The notes under the pieces are model-generated. The model was not told where the DNA came from. It worked only from the letters and a program-made list of their open reading frames with translations, and searched no databases. From positions 282,264 through 316,979 of the forward strand of contig NW_003155244.1 of the NCBI RefSeq assembly GCF_000003605.2: a stretch of 34,716 bases of DNA, given 5' to 3'. The position numbers and the translations under genes were made by a program. How positions within the stretch are numbered: the stretch's first letter is position 1; each line of letters begins with the position of its first letter. The stretch is from Saccoglossus kowalevskii. Taxonomy: Eukaryota; Hemichordata; Enteropneusta; Harrimaniidae. Positions 32,939 to 34,716 of this stretch are shown one piece after another.

Positions 32939-34716
32939 GTAAAAATCACCATAATTTATCACTCCATATTAAAGTAATGTCACGTGTTGTGTTGTTAATA
33001 TGTCTATCAATCACAAGTGTATGTCAGAGTATGGTGAATACGGTTTTGTGTTTTACATATCTTCTGTTATTTAATTCTGTTTATTTTTTATCATCTATTG
33101 TCAAACTTGCTTGGTGATTTACAGTGCCTTTTCTGACAAATGCATCACAGAAGGTGACCATTAGATTTTTTCTTCAAACACATTGAATACAAAATAATAA
33201 TGTAACACAACCTGCTACATGCACTGTGTATAATGTTTAGCATATACTTGTATTTATATTCGATAAAGCCCTTTAAGTAAAAAAAAGTTGAGTTGAGTAA
33301 AATTAATTTGTGTGACACCCAAATGTCCTTGCATTCTACTTATATGCGTACTAAGAGATATTCATTTCATTCACCTGGCCACTTGAATAATTAAGATACC
33401 AGACATGCACGTACATGTATCGCTACCATAGTAACATTAATCAAGATTACATTCCTCAAAATTATTAAAAACCCAGCAACACAAATTGATATTTTTCTTA
33501 TGCTGAAAAAAAGATATTAAAAATGGCATCCAGACGAAGAGTAGAAGAATTGTTTGCAATACGTTTCCCATCATATTGAGTTTCCTTGGAATTGTGCAAA
33601 CTAGATAATAATGTATTTTTACATCGACTCTCAATTCTTTCTGTTAGAAAATGAAATCTCATAGTAATTTTGTTCAGTATTTACAAGATGCTGCAGAATA
33701 ATACTCAAAACCATAAATGTTAGATTGAAATATTTCACTTCTGAATCTTATTTATTGGTAGACTATGTGTATGCCTTTTCTAGAAAACCTGAACGAAATA
33801 TAGAATATAAATTACTATTTTTTACTGGATAACATCTAAACCATCTGCCACACTGTTATCCCTATCTCATTCTTTTTATCTTGAAATTAAAATGATACTG
33901 TTCTCTGTGGACTGTTATTTAAATATAAAAGAGAAGCAAGCTGACTTGTGTAAAGATCCTCAATAAATGTACTGTGAAGTTGTTTTATGAGGTTGATTTT
34001 ATCATTATCAAAACTATTAATTATTGCAGTCCAGGTTGTCTTATTCAAAATAACTTTTTGTCATGTTGTGATGAAATCCTGTCACTGTTTTGCTATGTCA
34101 AACAGATATGATGTAATAGATATTTGCTTCTGCTGCAATCTCCTTTCAAATTAAAAGGTTTCCCGTGTTAAACGTCATTTTTTTTTTACAAACAAAATTT
34201 TGCTGAAACCATCAAAGGCCATACTCGGTTAATAGTATCTCTACCTCCTTCACAGTAAGCAAATAAAATTACTTGGTGGAAAATGTACCTTAGACCAAAC
34301 ATTTGGTATTTTATTAACTTTAATATTGATGTATCAAAAATAACCAAATGCAATCTATGCAACATATGCTTTATACAGACTAAGCCAGTTTGCAGATTAT
34401 TGTTCAATACATGGATGAAAAGATGTTCAGATTTACATCATCATGTCGATTATAAAATGTTACTACTTGCACATTACATAATTCATCATTTCAGACATGT
34501 TGACGGGGGTAGAAAGACGACGTCTTTGCATTTTATTGGCTGCATGTTGAGCCAATATGGACACAGGCGACTCAATGATAGCAGTGATTTATCGATTATC
34601 GTTAAAATGTCCCGTACCTTACATATAGTCAGGATGTCACATCCATCATATAATTCTTTATCATCTCGTCTTCTTATGGTTAATAAATCTGATTTTGCTT
34701 CAAGTCAAGTCTGGTC
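32939..34716 (+). other. Intron after the microexon (partial)
   Basis: AT-rich sequence to the window edge. I searched for a phase-2 acceptor followed by a DFAYVARD-like reading and found none, so the next PTB1 exon is outside. An acceptor at 34494 is followed by a stop-free frame to the edge, but its translation does not resemble PTB1. Confidence 0.7.

Noticed and set aside
32725-33117. 130-codon + strand open frame over the 58-bp array
   Set aside because: Driven by the array repeats; it runs through the microexon in an unrelated reading and has no homology.

Overview
The window is animal genomic DNA: AT-rich, dense in minisatellites and short palindromic mobile elements, and containing one intron-rich gene. 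I infer a lophotrochozoan, most likely a mollusc. The protein is a bilaterian adaptor, and the hairpin-led repeats with GTCCGTC runs and the TTTTCGCT-type MITE resemble what I recall from bivalve and gastropod genomes. The sequence alone does not prove the lineage.

The gene is an FE65/APBB-family adaptor (amyloid-precursor-binding family B) on the + strand, running off the right edge. Supported coding pieces are a large exon (8082-9490) with an acidic tract and a complete WW domain, a linker exon (29966-30121), two exons that start the first PTB domain (30210-30362 and 30765-30892), and a 6-nt microexon (32933-32938). The microexon adds Arg-Glu at the place where vertebrate FE65 carries its neuron-specific mini-exon. 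All junctions have GT/AG ends and compatible phases. A short first coding exon (3035-3062) behind a promoter-like stretch is plausible. The rest of PTB1, all of PTB2 and the stop codon lie beyond 34716. Linker and PTB motifs look closest to vertebrate APBB2, while the microexon is best known from APBB1, as expected for a gene that predates the vertebrate duplications.

Layout: 1-1740 is a ~35-bp satellite with a 553-bp higher-order period, and 1766-2130 a 20-bp pyrimidine-rich array. The putative promoter and first exon lie at about 2450-3062. A 5-kb intron follows, with a 39-bp array and a MITE. After the WW exon comes a 20.5-kb intron. It holds a three-level tandem array (12569-13072), two unrelated-sequence but same-plan hairpin-headed elements (15767-16380 and 19949-21164), a 77-bp array broken by exactly 1000 N (21588-23340), POU-octamer-like and RFX X-box-like motifs, and one candidate cassette exon (28493-28579). 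The PTB1 exons follow. A 58-bp CU-rich array (32557-32888) then abuts the microexon, and its last degenerate copy appears to supply the microexon's branch point.

The most interesting signal is at 32557-32940: an ancient 6-nt neuronal-type microexon with UGC motifs, a weak donor and a repeat-derived branch point. No RNA gene, second protein gene or CRISPR array was found.
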